NCBI GenBank assembly: GCA_964519885.1
Contig: CAZFLX010000005.1
Span: 1-64,000, forward strand
DNA length: 64,000 nt
Direction: 5' to 3'
DNA from: GCA-002282575 sp964519885
Lineage (GTDB): Bacteria; Pseudomonadota; Gammaproteobacteria; Thiomicrospirales; Thiomicrospiraceae
Both the position numbers and the translations under genes were made by a program. The notes beneath the pieces were generated by a model, which worked only from the letters and a program-made list of their open reading frames with translations, made no database searches and was not told where the DNA came from. This document shows positions 52,878 to 61,502 of the stretch, in pieces. How positions within the stretch are numbered: position 1 is the first letter of the stretch; every line of letters starts with the position of its first letter.

Positions 52878-53478
52878 TCGCTTGAGTCCTCATTTGTTCT
52901 AATACTGCTGGCAATCCCTTCTGATCAATATCATTAGCATAAACACTGCGATAGTTTAACAGCAAGCTTACCCCTTGAATTTCGACATCATATATTTTCC
53001 AACTCTCTCCGGCTGGAAAGAGCCTAAAAATAACGGCAACAGCATTACCCGATTTTTCAACCACGGTTGCAGGAATTTCAACATCTTTTCCACTGGCACC
53101 AGCACGACTTGAAGCAAAATCCACACGGTCTATTTGAAACTTAATAAAACTGCGTGCATAGCTATTAAGAAGAATTTTTTTAAACAGCTCCACAAAAGTT
53201 TGTTGCTGTTCAGGTGTTGCGCTTCTCCAACTTGCTCCCATAACAAAACGCGCCATTTTCGTCACATCTACGTAAGGAAACACCAATTCATTTGCTAACT
53301 GGTTGATGCGTTCACTGTCATTTTCTAACTGTTTACGTTCCTGATCAATCCGGCTAATGAGTTGCTCAGACACCTTTTTCGTTTGAAGTACCGGATCTTT
53401 TTCAACAATACTAGCAGCCGAAACAGATAACCAAACACTACTAAACAACAACGCCGCACAGGCACTAACCCATTTCAT
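52867..53478 (-). CDS. mlaC: Periplasmic phospholipid carrier MlaC
   Basis: A 203-aa protein with an N-terminal signal peptide (AALLFSSVWLSVSAA, cleavage near residue 21). The Tol_Tol-Ttg2 domain follows: LVFPYVDVTKMARFVMG, SWRSATPEQQQTF and the C-terminal IYDVEIQGVSLLLNYRS. MlaC shuttles phospholipid between the outer-membrane MlaA complex and the inner-membrane MlaFEDB. It follows mlaD by 24 bases. MlaA is not in the window. Confidence 0.94.
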   Translation of the reverse strand: MKWVSACAALLFSSVWLSVSAASIVEKDPVLQTKKVSEQLISRIDQERKQLENDSERINQLANELVFPYVDVTKMARFVMGASWRSATPEQQQTFVELFKKILLNSYARSFIKFQIDRVDFASSRAGASGKDVEIPATVVEKSGNAVAVIFRLFPAGESWKIYDVEIQGVSLLLNYRSVYANDIDQKGLPAVLEQMRTQANAL

Positions 53479-53502
53479 CGCATAACCTCATTTATTGATG
53501 AT

Positions 53503-53973
53503 TTATTTTTCTGATAGCTTCACTAAAAACTGACCAATCAGTTTCTCTAACACCATCGCTGGCTGCGTAAAACTGATCACGCTGCCATCACGTAAATTTT
53601 CTTCGTCTCCACCCGGCTCAATGCCAATGTACTGATCACCTAACAGGCCAGAAGTCAGAATACTGGCAGAAGAATCAGCGGGGATTTGTGAAAACCGGCT
53701 GTCCATATCGATATGAACCACCGCTTTGAAGCTCTTAGGATCTAACTGGATATGGTTTACACGACCAATCACCACGCCTCCCATAGACACTTTGGCGCGA
53801 GGTTTTAAACCACCAATATCACTAAACTGAGCGATCACCCGATAGCTATCATTATCTTGCAAACCGGCCATTTGACCAAAATTGCTCACTTTTAATGCCA
53901 TAAATACCGTCGCCACGAGGGTAATCAGCACCATCAAGCCAACCCAAAACTCCATTTTCTTACTTGCTTGCAT
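53503..53973 (-). CDS. mlaD: Phospholipid transport MCE protein MlaD
   Basis: A 156-aa inner-membrane protein with one N-terminal helix (EFWVGLMVLITLVATVFMAL) and a single MCE domain (YRVIAQFSDIGGLKPRAKVSM through LLGDQYIGIEPGG). MlaD forms the hexameric ring on the MlaFEDB complex. It lies 15 bases after mlaE. Confidence 0.95.
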   Translation of the reverse strand: MQASKKMEFWVGLMVLITLVATVFMALKVSNFGQMAGLQDNDSYRVIAQFSDIGGLKPRAKVSMGGVVIGRVNHIQLDPKSFKAVVHIDMDSRFSQIPADSSASILTSGLLGDQYIGIEPGGDEENLRDGSVISFTQPAMVLEKLIGQFLVKLSEK

Positions 53974-53988
53974 GTTTAAGCCTATCTC

Positions 53989-54765
53989 TTAATTGAACAT
54001 TAACGCGGTTAACACAAAATCCAAACCCAATACCAATAACGAACTGTGCACCACAGTATTGGTTGTTGCACGACTGACGCCCTCTGCAGTCGGCATGGCT
54101 TGCACACCTTGGAACAAGGCAACCAATGCAATGGTTACCGCAAATACCAAGGATTTAATCACACTATTCACAACGTCCTTGTCCCAGCTGACTGATGCTT
54201 GAATCTGCGCCCAGAAAGCGCCATCGTCAACACTTAAACCGGGAACGGCAACCAAGTAGCCACCTAAAATCCCCATCACACTGAACAACATGGCTAACAT
54301 CGGCAAAGCCAAAATGACAGCAATAAATCTGGGCGCAAAAACCCGTTTAATCGGATCTAAGCCCATCATTTCTAAAGCAGATAATTGTTCGGTCGATTTC
54401 ATCAAACCGAGTTCTGCGGTTAAAGCTGAGCCGGCTCTACCAGCAAAGAGTAAAGCCGCCACGACGGGCCCTAACTCACGCAGCAAGCTTAACGCCACCA
54501 TTTGACCCACAATTTCGGTAGCGTTAAACGACACCAAAATATTATAACCTTGTAGCGCCAATACCATACCAACAAAGAAACCAGCCACCATCACAATCAG
54601 CAACGATAGCACGCCAGCAAAATACAACTGTCTGACCCATTCACTGACGCGTACAACTGCCGAAGGAAGCGCCCAGATTAATTGCAAGCTAAACCAGAAA
54701 CCCTGTGCCAAACTCGTCGTGAGAGACATAAATTGACTACCGAGTTTTTCAATCTGTCTAACCAC
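53989..54765 (-). CDS. mlaE: Phospholipid ABC transporter permease MlaE
   Basis: A 258-aa MlaE/PqiA-type permease with about five helices. The conserved block AELGLMKSTEQLSALEMMGLDPI and the ISFNATEIVGQ-like region ahead of it are diagnostic. It starts at a GTG (54765) that overlaps the end of mlaF, so translation is coupled. It forms the lipid channel of the Mla transporter. Confidence 0.95.
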   Translation of the reverse strand: MVRQIEKLGSQFMSLTTSLAQGFWFSLQLIWALPSAVVRVSEWVRQLYFAGVLSLLIVMVAGFFVGMVLALQGYNILVSFNATEIVGQMVALSLLRELGPVVAALLFAGRAGSALTAELGLMKSTEQLSALEMMGLDPIKRVFAPRFIAVILALPMLAMLFSVMGILGGYLVAVPGLSVDDGAFWAQIQASVSWDKDVVNSVIKSLVFAVTIALVALFQGVQAMPTAEGVSRATTNTVVHSSLLVLGLDFVLTALMFN

Positions 54766-55570
54766 GCTTCATACTCCCCAAAAGTTGTGTTTTATAATCC
54801 TGAGCAGGGTAATGAAAAGCAACCGGACCATCGGCTTCACCGTGAATGAATTGATGAACCCAGGGATCTGTTGAACTGCGCAAGGTTTCAACACTACCAG
54901 ACAAAATAACACGCCCACCTGATAAGACAACGGCGTGATCAGCAATACTTAACACTTCATCAACATCGTGAGTCACCACCACACTGGTTAAGCCCATGGC
55001 ATCGTTAAGACTTCTAATCAACCTGACCAGCACTCCCATGCCAATCGGATCTTGTCCGGCAAAAGGCTCATCATAAAAAATCATCTGCGGATCTAAGGCA
55101 ATCGCTCGCGCTAGGGCGACACGACGACTCATGCCCCCTGACAATTCGGAGGGCATCAAATCACTGGCCCCACGTAGGCCAACCGCTTCTAACTTCATCA
55201 GCACTAGGGAACGAATGACTGCTTCGGGTAATTGCGTATGTTCTCGCAAGGGTAAAGCAATGTTTTCAAACACAGATAAATCGGTTAACAAAGCGCCACT
55301 TTGAAACAGCATACCCATACGTTTACGTAGCGAAAACAAATTGTCGCGCGATAAACCGTGAACGTCTTGACCATCCACCCACACCTTGCCTGTGGTAGGT
55401 AAAAGCTGACCAGCAATCAGTTTTAGCAGGGTCGTTTTACCTGTTCCCGAAGGTCCCATAATTGCCGTAACCTTACCTCGAGGAATCTGCAGGGTCAGCT
55501 GATCAAAAATCATCCGCGAACCACGCGCAAAACTCATCTGCTGAATATCAATCATCGTTTCAGTCACCAT
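54758..55570 (-). CDS. mlaF: Phospholipid ABC transporter ATPase MlaF
   Basis: A 270-aa ATPase. Walker A GPSGTGKTTLLK is near residue 40, signature LSGGMSRRVALARAI, Walker B MIFYDEPFAGQDP and H-loop VTHDVDEV are intact. The C-terminal tail after VHQFIHGEADGPV is typical of MlaF. It overlaps the unknown gene upstream by one base and mlaE downstream by 8 bases. An internal ATG six codons in is an alternative start. Confidence 0.96.
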   Translation of the reverse strand: MVTETMIDIQQMSFARGSRMIFDQLTLQIPRGKVTAIMGPSGTGKTTLLKLIAGQLLPTTGKVWVDGQDVHGLSRDNLFSLRKRMGMLFQSGALLTDLSVFENIALPLREHTQLPEAVIRSLVLMKLEAVGLRGASDLMPSELSGGMSRRVALARAIALDPQMIFYDEPFAGQDPIGMGVLVRLIRSLNDAMGLTSVVVTHDVDEVLSIADHAVVLSGGRVILSGSVETLRSSTDPWVHQFIHGEADGPVAFHYPAQDYKTQLLGSMKRG

Positions 55571-56118
55571 TAGTTCCCCAATAACTCAAGCAAAGTCTGA
55601 ACTTCTTGTACTTGGTGAGCTTGATCAGCCGAAACCAATATCAGCGCATGTTGTGAACAGGCCTCACTTGCCAGCCATTGCATCAGCGCAGGTTTTGCCT
55701 GTCTCAAGGAGGTCGCATCATAATTAAAAACTTCACGCCCCATAACCAAAATATCGACTGAAGGGATATTCATGTCTAGATCAACGGATGCTGCCAGAAC
55801 TAAACCTGCAAATTTAGTTTTAAATTCAGTCATTTTCTGTGTTGCCTGAACCACATCATCAGCAGACTCGCACAACAAATAAAACCAAAAGTTTTCTTGC
55901 GTGTCGGTAAGCCACTGTTGTATCAGCTGTTCGTTAGCCATCTGCCATTTTTGGGGTGATAGCACACTGGCTGTGATTAAGTTGGCATAGTAAGTTAAGT
56001 ACCATTCACTTGGCACATCTGGGGGGTAAAATTGACTGGAGATTAGGCGTTGATTATCCCAATCCACACAGGCCACTCCCACCCACCTTTGTTGTTTTAT
56101 TAAGACCTTGGTTTGCAA
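55570..56118 (-). CDS. Unknown protein at the head of the mla operon (182 aa)
   Basis: Not firmly assigned. The N-terminal part (VGVACVDWDNQRLISSQFYP, then PSEWYLTYYANL) recalls the start of DUF72/YecE-type TIM-barrel proteins, but the usual 240-280 aa length and later blocks are missing, so this is at best a reduced or divergent member. There is no signal peptide or membrane segment. The likely start is TTG at 56118, because no ATG occurs before residue 60, and the true N-terminus is uncertain. Its stop overlaps the mlaF start by one base, so it is cotranscribed with mlaFEDCB. Confidence 0.65.
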   Translation of the reverse strand: MQTKVLIKQQRWVGVACVDWDNQRLISSQFYPPDVPSEWYLTYYANLITASVLSPQKWQMANEQLIQQWLTDTQENFWFYLLCESADDVVQATQKMTEFKTKFAGLVLAASVDLDMNIPSVDILVMGREVFNYDATSLRQAKPALMQWLASEACSQHALILVSADQAHQVQEVQTLLELLGN

Positions 56119-56303
56119 AACACACTCACTTTGTTGCTGACTTAAACTGTCAAATATGACCGAACTGATATTTCATAATTTGCTAATTTTAGCTGATTCA
56201 TGGGCATAATGCACAAAAGCGCCTATTTTCTTTTGCGGATGAGTTCTCAAATGCGCCTTTTTCTTCTATCATGATCAGTTTAGCAAACCAGCAAGAGCTT
56301 AAT

Positions 56304-56840
56304 ATGACGCCGCAGCACCCTCACATTTGGCAACAATTACAGCAGATTCGATGTGTTATTTTCGATGTGGATGGCGTGTTAACCGATGGTCGATTGTATT
56401 ACGACAATCATGGCAATGAATTTAAGGCATTTCATGTGCATGATGGTCATGGCATGAAAATGTTACAAAATGCAGGGGTTTCGGTAGCCATCATTACCGC
56501 CAGAGAATCTGAACTGGTTAATAAACGCATGCGAGATTTAGGCATTGATTTGGTGTTTCAAGGGGCTCGCAATAAATTAGCCGCCTTCGATAGTTTATTG
56601 ACCAAACTGTCTTTAGAGCCTGAGCAAGTTTGCTATTTAGGAGATGATTATTTGGATTTACCGGTGATGCGTCGCTGCGGTTTATCCATAGCAGTTGCCA
56701 ACGCCCAGCCATTAATCAAACAACATGCTCACTTCATCACACAACACAAGGGCGGCGAAGGAGCAGCGAGAGAGGTGTGTGAATTAATTCTTCAGGCGCA
56801 ACAAAAATTAGATCACATCATTGCGCATTATTTAAGCTAA
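56304..56840 (+). CDS. kdsC: Kdo-8-phosphate phosphatase KdsC
   Basis: A 178-aa HAD phosphatase (subclass C0, no cap) releasing phosphate from Kdo-8-P in LPS core synthesis. Motif I DVDGVLTDG is at residues 21-29, motif II IITARES, motif III contains K near GARNKLAAF, and motif IV is YLGDDYLDLPV. The ATG at 56304 is preferred over one 11 codons upstream because AAGAGC lies ahead. Unlike E. coli there is no kdsD immediately upstream. It starts the kdsC-lptC-lptA-lptB run. Confidence 0.95.
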   Translation: MTPQHPHIWQQLQQIRCVIFDVDGVLTDGRLYYDNHGNEFKAFHVHDGHGMKMLQNAGVSVAIITARESELVNKRMRDLGIDLVFQGARNKLAAFDSLLTKLSLEPEQVCYLGDDYLDLPVMRRCGLSIAVANAQPLIKQHAHFITQHKGGEGAAREVCELILQAQQKLDHIIAHYLS

Positions 56841-56856
56841 GCGGAAACCTGAACAG

Positions 56857-57387
56857 ATGCTTAAGTTTTTGTTAGTCTCGTTAGGGTTAGTGGTGTTGGT
56901 ATTAAGCTATTTGCCCTTAAGACAAAGCACCAGCTACGTTGCTAAGCAAGAAAATCAGCTTTCGATTCAAATGGAACAGAGTGTCACGCGATTTATCAAT
57001 CGAGAGAACCCTGAAAAACGTTTTCAAATCATCAGTGAGCAGCTAAATTTTGACGAAGCAGTAGATCAAACGCGTTTTTCTCCCTTTTCCATGACCGGTC
57101 ATACAGGACAACTATCCTTAAAGGGTGACAGTGAAATGGCGATACTCTCCCAACAACAATTAGATCTGCATCGCAAGGTATTACTTCAACAAAGCACGGA
57201 GCAAGCAACCCCTCGTCGATTTCACAGCGATCTTCTACACATCAACCTGAAAACCCATGCGTTGGAAAGCCCACAAAAAATAATGGTTATCGATGAAAAA
57301 CAACACATTGAAGCCGATAGCCTTATTGGTAATTATGAAGAAGGATGGTATGAATTTACCCAACACGTTAAAACACAGTGGCAGTAA
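56857..57387 (+). CDS. lptC: LPS export protein LptC
   Basis: A 176-aa bitopic inner-membrane protein linking LptBFG to LptA. An N-terminal helix (FLLVSLGLVVLVLSYLPL) anchors a periplasmic beta-jellyroll, visible as alternating strands such as FQIISEQLNFDEA and HINLKTHALESP. It starts 16 bases after kdsC and its 3' end overlaps lptA by 38 bases. Sequence conservation is low, so position is part of the evidence. Confidence 0.9.
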   Translation: MLKFLLVSLGLVVLVLSYLPLRQSTSYVAKQENQLSIQMEQSVTRFINRENPEKRFQIISEQLNFDEAVDQTRFSPFSMTGHTGQLSLKGDSEMAILSQQQLDLHRKVLLQQSTEQATPRRFHSDLLHINLKTHALESPQKIMVIDEKQHIEADSLIGNYEEGWYEFTQHVKTQWQ

Positions 57388-57946
57388 GTTGGCTAACATA
57401 ACTTGGATACTCATCGCATCCCTGTTCTTTACGCCACATCTGTTAGCTAATACCAAGCCAGATGCCGCACCCGTCAGTAAAAATGCTGGCAATAAAACTA
57501 ACAATAAACAATCGGACGCGGCTGACGCAAAAAGCTATCCTGTACACATTAGTGCCGATCAACTAATCAGCCAAACCAAGGGCGGACAAAGCGAATATCG
57601 AGGCAATGTGGTGTTAGATCGAAACAAACTCAATCTGCAAGGAGCCAGTTTGTTAATCATTCATCCAGGAGACAAACTGCAACAGGCAACCATTAAAGGC
57701 AATCCAGCTAAGTTCAAAGACTACTTACCCAAAAAACAACAATGGGTGAATGGTGAAGCGAAACAAATCGTCTTTCAACAAGATAAAGATACCATTACCC
57801 TTACTGAAAACGCCTATATCGTGATGGATAATGGCAATAAAATCAATGCAGATAAGATAGTTATCTATAATAAAGATGAAACATTTGAAGCCTTTGGTGG
57901 CAAACAAAGCGGTCGCGTTAAAATGACCATTCAACCTGAGAATTAG
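57350..57946 (+). CDS. lptA: LPS transport periplasmic protein LptA
   Basis: A 198-aa periplasmic bridge protein. A signal peptide (ITWILIASLFFTPHLLA, cleavage near residue 33) precedes the OstA/LptA fold: VHISADQLISQTKGGQSEYRG, AKFKDYLPKKQQWVNGEAKQ and NKINADKIVIYNK. The region between signal and fold (about 34-60) is Lys/Asn/Ala-rich and disordered. The ATG at 57350, with AAGGA 4 bases ahead, gives a normal signal peptide and overlaps lptC by 38 bases; starts further upstream lie deeper in lptC. Confidence 0.92.
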   Translation: MNLPNTLKHSGSKLANITWILIASLFFTPHLLANTKPDAAPVSKNAGNKTNNKQSDAADAKSYPVHISADQLISQTKGGQSEYRGNVVLDRNKLNLQGASLLIIHPGDKLQQATIKGNPAKFKDYLPKKQQWVNGEAKQIVFQQDKDTITLTENAYIVMDNGNKINADKIVIYNKDETFEAFGGKQSGRVKMTIQPEN

Positions 57947-57955
57947 GAAAACCCT

Positions 57956-58714
57956 ATGCTGGATTCGCTGAACACCCATTCCTTTAGCGCCCACCAACTC
58001 GCCAAACGCTACAAGCAACGCAGTGTTGTTGAAGATGTGAGCTTTTCCGTCAAAAGCGGTGAAGTCATCGGCTTGCTAGGCCCCAATGGTGCTGGAAAAA
58101 CCACCACCTTCTACATGATGACCGGATTAATTAAAAGTGACGCGGGCAAAATTTTACTTGACGATCAAGATATTACTTTGCTGCCCATGCATCAGCGCGC
58201 CAAACTGGGTATTGGCTACTTACCCCAAGAAGCTTCTATTTTCAGAAGACTTTCAGTAAGTGACAATATCATGGCGATTTTAGAAATGCAGAGAGAGCTC
58301 GATACTGCACAACGTCAAGATCGTTTGGAAACTCTGCTCGAAGCGCTAGCCATAACCCATATTCGCGACAGTATTGGTCAAGCCCTGTCCGGCGGGGAAC
58401 GTAGACGTGTTGAAATTGCGCGCGCTTTAGCTATTAATCCGCACTTCTTATTGCTGGACGAGCCCTTCGCTGGCGTCGATCCCATCGCCGTAGCCGATAT
58501 CCAAAGCATCATTCGCCAGCTTCAGCAAAGTGGGATTGGCATTCTCATAACCGATCATAATGTGCGTGAAACCCTAGCAGTAGTTGATCGAGCGTATATT
58601 CTATCTCAAGGCCATATCCTAGCCCAAGGAACACCTAACGAGTTGTTAACTAACCCAAAAGTGATTGAAGCCTACTTAGGTGAAAACTACGGGTCTGGGT
58701 TAATCAACGAATAA
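57956..58714 (+). CDS. lptB: LPS export ABC transporter ATPase LptB
   Basis: A 252-aa ATPase powering LPS extraction with LptFG. Walker A GPNGAGKT is at 42-49, signature LSGGERRRVEIARAL, Walker B LLLDEPFAGVDP and H-loop TDHNVRET are intact, with the LptB-specific IGYLPQEASIFRRL Q-loop. It is followed by hpf; the rpoN gene that separates lptB from hpf in most Gammaproteobacteria is missing. Confidence 0.97.
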   Translation: MLDSLNTHSFSAHQLAKRYKQRSVVEDVSFSVKSGEVIGLLGPNGAGKTTTFYMMTGLIKSDAGKILLDDQDITLLPMHQRAKLGIGYLPQEASIFRRLSVSDNIMAILEMQRELDTAQRQDRLETLLEALAITHIRDSIGQALSGGERRRVEIARALAINPHFLLLDEPFAGVDPIAVADIQSIIRQLQQSGIGILITDHNVRETLAVVDRAYILSQGHILAQGTPNELLTNPKVIEAYLGENYGSGLINE

Positions 58715-58875
58715 ATCAAGTTTAGCCACTAGACAAACGCTCCACAGCGTGATTAAATCAAATTGACAGTGATGCAAACTGTAACAAATTTCACCCCTTT
58801 GCCATTTAAGCCTTCAATTGAACGTGCTTAGATAGTTTGGATGAGATAGTGACAAATAATAAGGAGAGAATGACT

Positions 58876-59163
58876 ATGCAAGTAAATATTACTGGACACC
58901 ATGTCGATGTCACCGAGGGGCTACGCGGCCATTGTGATGAAAAATTGGCACGCATTAAACGTCATTTTGATCAAGCCATCAGTATTCATGTCACACTAGA
59001 AGTGGACAATAAAGTGCAAAAAGCCAGTGCTAACCTGCATGCTTCGGGACATGATTTTCATGCAGAAGCTCAAGATGCCGATATGTATTTGGCCATTGAT
59101 GCCATGACCGATAAATTAGATCGTCAAGTTCTGAAATACAAAGAAAAGTTGAAAGCACACTAA
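58876..59163 (+). CDS. hpf: Ribosome hibernation promoting factor HPF (short form)
   Basis: A 95-aa ribosome-hibernation factor. MQVNITGHHVDVTEGLRGH at the start and HASGHDFHAEAQDADMYLAIDAMTDKLDRQ later match short HPF/YfiA proteins, which bind the 30S A and P sites in stationary phase. The second ATG (58876) is chosen: AAGGAG lies 9 bases ahead of it and only 3 ahead of the first, and it gives the family N-terminus. A strong terminator follows after about 12 bases. The gene is separated from lptB by 161 bases without rpoN. Confidence 0.94.
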   Translation: MQVNITGHHVDVTEGLRGHCDEKLARIKRHFDQAISIHVTLEVDNKVQKASANLHASGHDFHAEAQDADMYLAIDAMTDKLDRQVLKYKEKLKAH

Positions 59164-59175
59164 TATCAACATGCT

Positions 59176-59204
59176 AAAAATAGCCTCTGCATGAGGCTAT
59201 TTTT
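59176..59204 (+). terminator. Rho-independent terminator after hpf
   Basis: AAAAATAGCCTC (59176-59187) pairs with GAGGCTATTTTT (59193-59204) around a 5-base loop, a 12-bp stem with A and T tracts on both sides. It ends the lptCAB-hpf transcript 12 bases past hpf. Confidence 0.88.
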
Positions 59205-59229
59205 ATATATCAGCTCTAAGGAGTACAAA

Positions 59230-59547
59230 ATGAGTTTTCCGACCTATTCACTGATCTGTGGCCGTGGTGGTTCTATGAGTATTACCTTCAAGACTCACTA
59301 TCTCGCCATCCATAATGAACTAAAAGATAGCGTCGAAAATAGCATTATTCCTTACACTAGCATCTGTGGCGTTGATGAAGAACATCTTAACGATGGTTTA
59401 TCTAGCTTAAGACGTATCCACATCAATCTAATTTGCTCTCGCATCAAGTCTATTGAAAGTGATAACTCTAAGGATGCTGAAGAAATCTTATTACATTTAC
59501 TCAGCCACACGATTAAAAGTAATACGACCTGCGACATACCAACTTAA
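59230..59547 (+). CDS. Orphan protein of unknown function (105 aa)
   Basis: Not recognised. AAGGAG lies 6 bases before the ATG at 59230, directly after the hpf terminator, which argues for translation. The product is soluble, with no signal peptide or clear membrane segment, five cysteines (in LICGRGG, SICGVDE, NLICSR, TTCDI) and a helical-looking C-terminal half. Its stop overlaps the DUF455 stop by 4 bases in convergent orientation. It may be a narrowly distributed gene. The upstream open-frame extension (from 59191) runs through the terminator and is rejected. Confidence 0.55.
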   Translation: MSFPTYSLICGRGGSMSITFKTHYLAIHNELKDSVENSIIPYTSICGVDEEHLNDGLSSLRRIHINLICSRIKSIESDNSKDAEEILLHLLSHTIKSNTTCDIPT

Positions 59548-60368
59548 TTGGATAACGCCTTGTTTGATGCATTCGCTGATAAACTCATCAACCAAGCCAA
59601 TTCAACTTCTGAAAATCCCGCTTGGCGTCGAGCCTCTAGGTTAAAAGGTGGTTTTAATCCTCCTTTCAAATGGGTATCGATCAGCATTTTAAAGGTATCG
59701 AATCGATCTAAGCCTCGCTGCTGACATAACCAGTTGAACCACTTTGAGCCGACCGCGACATGACCTACTTCATCGCGTAGTAAAATATGCAATATTTCAA
59801 CCGCTCTCGTTTCGCCCACTGCACGCAGTTTTTTCATCATGTCCGGCGTGACGTCTAAGCCTCTTGCCTCTAAGGTTCTGGGTACCAGTGCCATCCGCGC
59901 CAATACATCAAATGCTGTTTCATGGGTAGTTTCCCACAAACCATTGTGGGCAGGAAAATCGCCATAATCGTAACCATAGCCGGCTAACTGCTCACGCAAT
60001 AATTGAAAATGATAAGCTTCTTCAGAGGCTACTTTCAACCAATCATCGATAAAGTCGGCAGACATTTGTTGAAAACGATAAACGGCATCTAATGCTAAGT
60101 TCACCGCATTAAATTCAATGTGCGCGATGGAGTGAAGTAAACTCGCTCTACCTTCATGAGAACCCAAACCTCGCGCTTTCAGCAATTTTGGCGAAACCAA
60201 CTCAGGACGATCGGGTCGCCCCGGTTGTACAATGGCAACAACCTCGGTAGGCTCCAGACTCAATCGTTGTTCACGCCAGTCTTCGAGCAGTGCAAACACA
60301 GCTTGTGCTTTTTGTTCAACTTTCACATGCATCAGTGCCTCATAGGCACGTTGATAGACAGAATCCAT
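59544..60368 (-). CDS. DUF455 ferritin-like protein
   Basis: A 274-aa protein of the DUF455 family, a ferritin-like diiron fold. Conserved Glu/His pairs that could hold metals are visible in LHSIAHIEFNAVNLALDAVYRF, ASEEAYHFQLLREQL and LRDEVGHVAVGSKWF. Other family blocks are the N-terminal QPGRPDRPELVSP and ARGLDVTPDM. Function is unknown. It starts on the base after the glycerate kinase stop, so it belongs to the greA-glycerate kinase transcript. Confidence 0.9.
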   Translation of the reverse strand: MDSVYQRAYEALMHVKVEQKAQAVFALLEDWREQRLSLEPTEVVAIVQPGRPDRPELVSPKLLKARGLGSHEGRASLLHSIAHIEFNAVNLALDAVYRFQQMSADFIDDWLKVASEEAYHFQLLREQLAGYGYDYGDFPAHNGLWETTHETAFDVLARMALVPRTLEARGLDVTPDMMKKLRAVGETRAVEILHILLRDEVGHVAVGSKWFNWLCQQRGLDRFDTFKMLIDTHLKGGLKPPFNLEARRQAGFSEVELAWLMSLSANASNKALSN

Positions 60369-61502
60369 TTACTCAGACCCCTCACACGACAAAATCATCA
60401 CATCGTTCACATTAGTACCCGTATAGCCTATGTGTAATAAAGCACCAATATCTGCCAACAGTGCATGTGCATTGGCTTGAGCTAGCGTTGTTTCGACACA
60501 CCAACCCTGCTGTTGCGCCATTAAAATACTTTCCTGATTCACACAAGCACCCGCCTCTGCCGTCGTACCATCACCCCCATCACTGGCCAAGGCAATGAAT
60601 TGCCACGCAAAGCCGACATCACGTAATTTCCAAGCAACCAATAATGCCAAATGTTGCATACGACCACCCGCAGGTGGATCGGCTGGCAACTCAACCAGAG
60701 GCTCACCACCCCACACCATCACCGTCCCAACTCGCGCCTGAGCAACAATCTGCTCTGCCAACTGATTCACTGCTACTTTCACGTATTCAGGCTGGATCTG
60801 TGCTTCAGGTAAATACATTGTAAGACGTTGACGCAAACGCTGATTATCCGCCAAAGAATGCGTTATTACCCGATCATCATCCAAAGCACCGAATAACAAG
60901 CCAGAACCCACCGATGCTAAGTCTTGATTTGGCACATCTGCAATCATCAATTGCAGTATCTGCGATGACGTTGGGAAATGCGTCAACAACTTGCCGCCTT
61001 TAATCATAGATAGGTCTTTACGAGCCTGATTAATACGTTGAATATCCCAACCAGAAGCCAACCAATCTTGAGTCTGGTTTTGTAATCGAGACAAATCCCA
61101 AGATTCAGGTAACACCTCAACTAAAGATGAAGCACCTCCCGAAAGTAAAAACAACACACGGGCATTTTGTGGAAGTTGTTCGACAAATGCAACAAGCGCC
61201 TGACCCGCTTTAAGTGATGATTCATCGGGTACAGGATGACCCGCGGCAAAGCATTGAATACGTGAATCGCTAATGAGGGGCGCACAAGGCGCTTTACACA
61301 CCATCAAACCCGCGACTAAGCGCTGACCAGCTAGACTTAATGCCCCCGTCAGCATCGATTCCGCCGCCTTACCTACAGCAATGGCATACCAGGGTTGCTC
61401 AAACCAAGTGGATTGTGTCGCATCTGAAAAAAAGGAAGCGACCAAATGGTCGCCTCGGCAATCGAGCAAAGCCTTATGTAAGGCTGCTAAAGCATCAGAC
61501 AT
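60369..61502 (-). CDS. Glycerate 2-kinase type protein (DUF4147/MOFRL)
   Basis: A 377-aa enzyme of the GckA/TtuD family, phosphorylating D-glycerate at C2. The N-terminal DUF4147 domain has VGKAAESMLTGAL, GHPVPDESS and the SGGASSL loop. The C-terminal MOFRL domain has ASDGGDGTTAEAGACVN and GYTGTNVNDV, the expected end. It is somewhat shorter than many homologues (about 420). In autotrophs such kinases return glycerate from glycolate salvage to the Calvin cycle; this is context-based inference. Its start overlaps the greA stop by 8 bases. Confidence 0.88.
   Translation of the reverse strand: MSDALAALHKALLDCRGDHLVASFFSDATQSTWFEQPWYAIAVGKAAESMLTGALSLAGQRLVAGLMVCKAPCAPLISDSRIQCFAAGHPVPDESSLKAGQALVAFVEQLPQNARVLFLLSGGASSLVEVLPESWDLSRLQNQTQDWLASGWDIQRINQARKDLSMIKGGKLLTHFPTSSQILQLMIADVPNQDLASVGSGLLFGALDDDRVITHSLADNQRLRQRLTMYLPEAQIQPEYVKVAVNQLAEQIVAQARVGTVMVWGGEPLVELPADPPAGGRMQHLALLVAWKLRDVGFAWQFIALASDGGDGTTAEAGACVNQESILMAQQQGWCVETTLAQANAHALLADIGALLHIGYTGTNVNDVMILSCEGSE

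Noticed and set aside
58763..58800. TTGACA-containing segment after lptB as a promoter for hpf
   Set aside because: No -10 hexamer lies at 16-18 bases from it, and it does not fit a sigma-54 box either.
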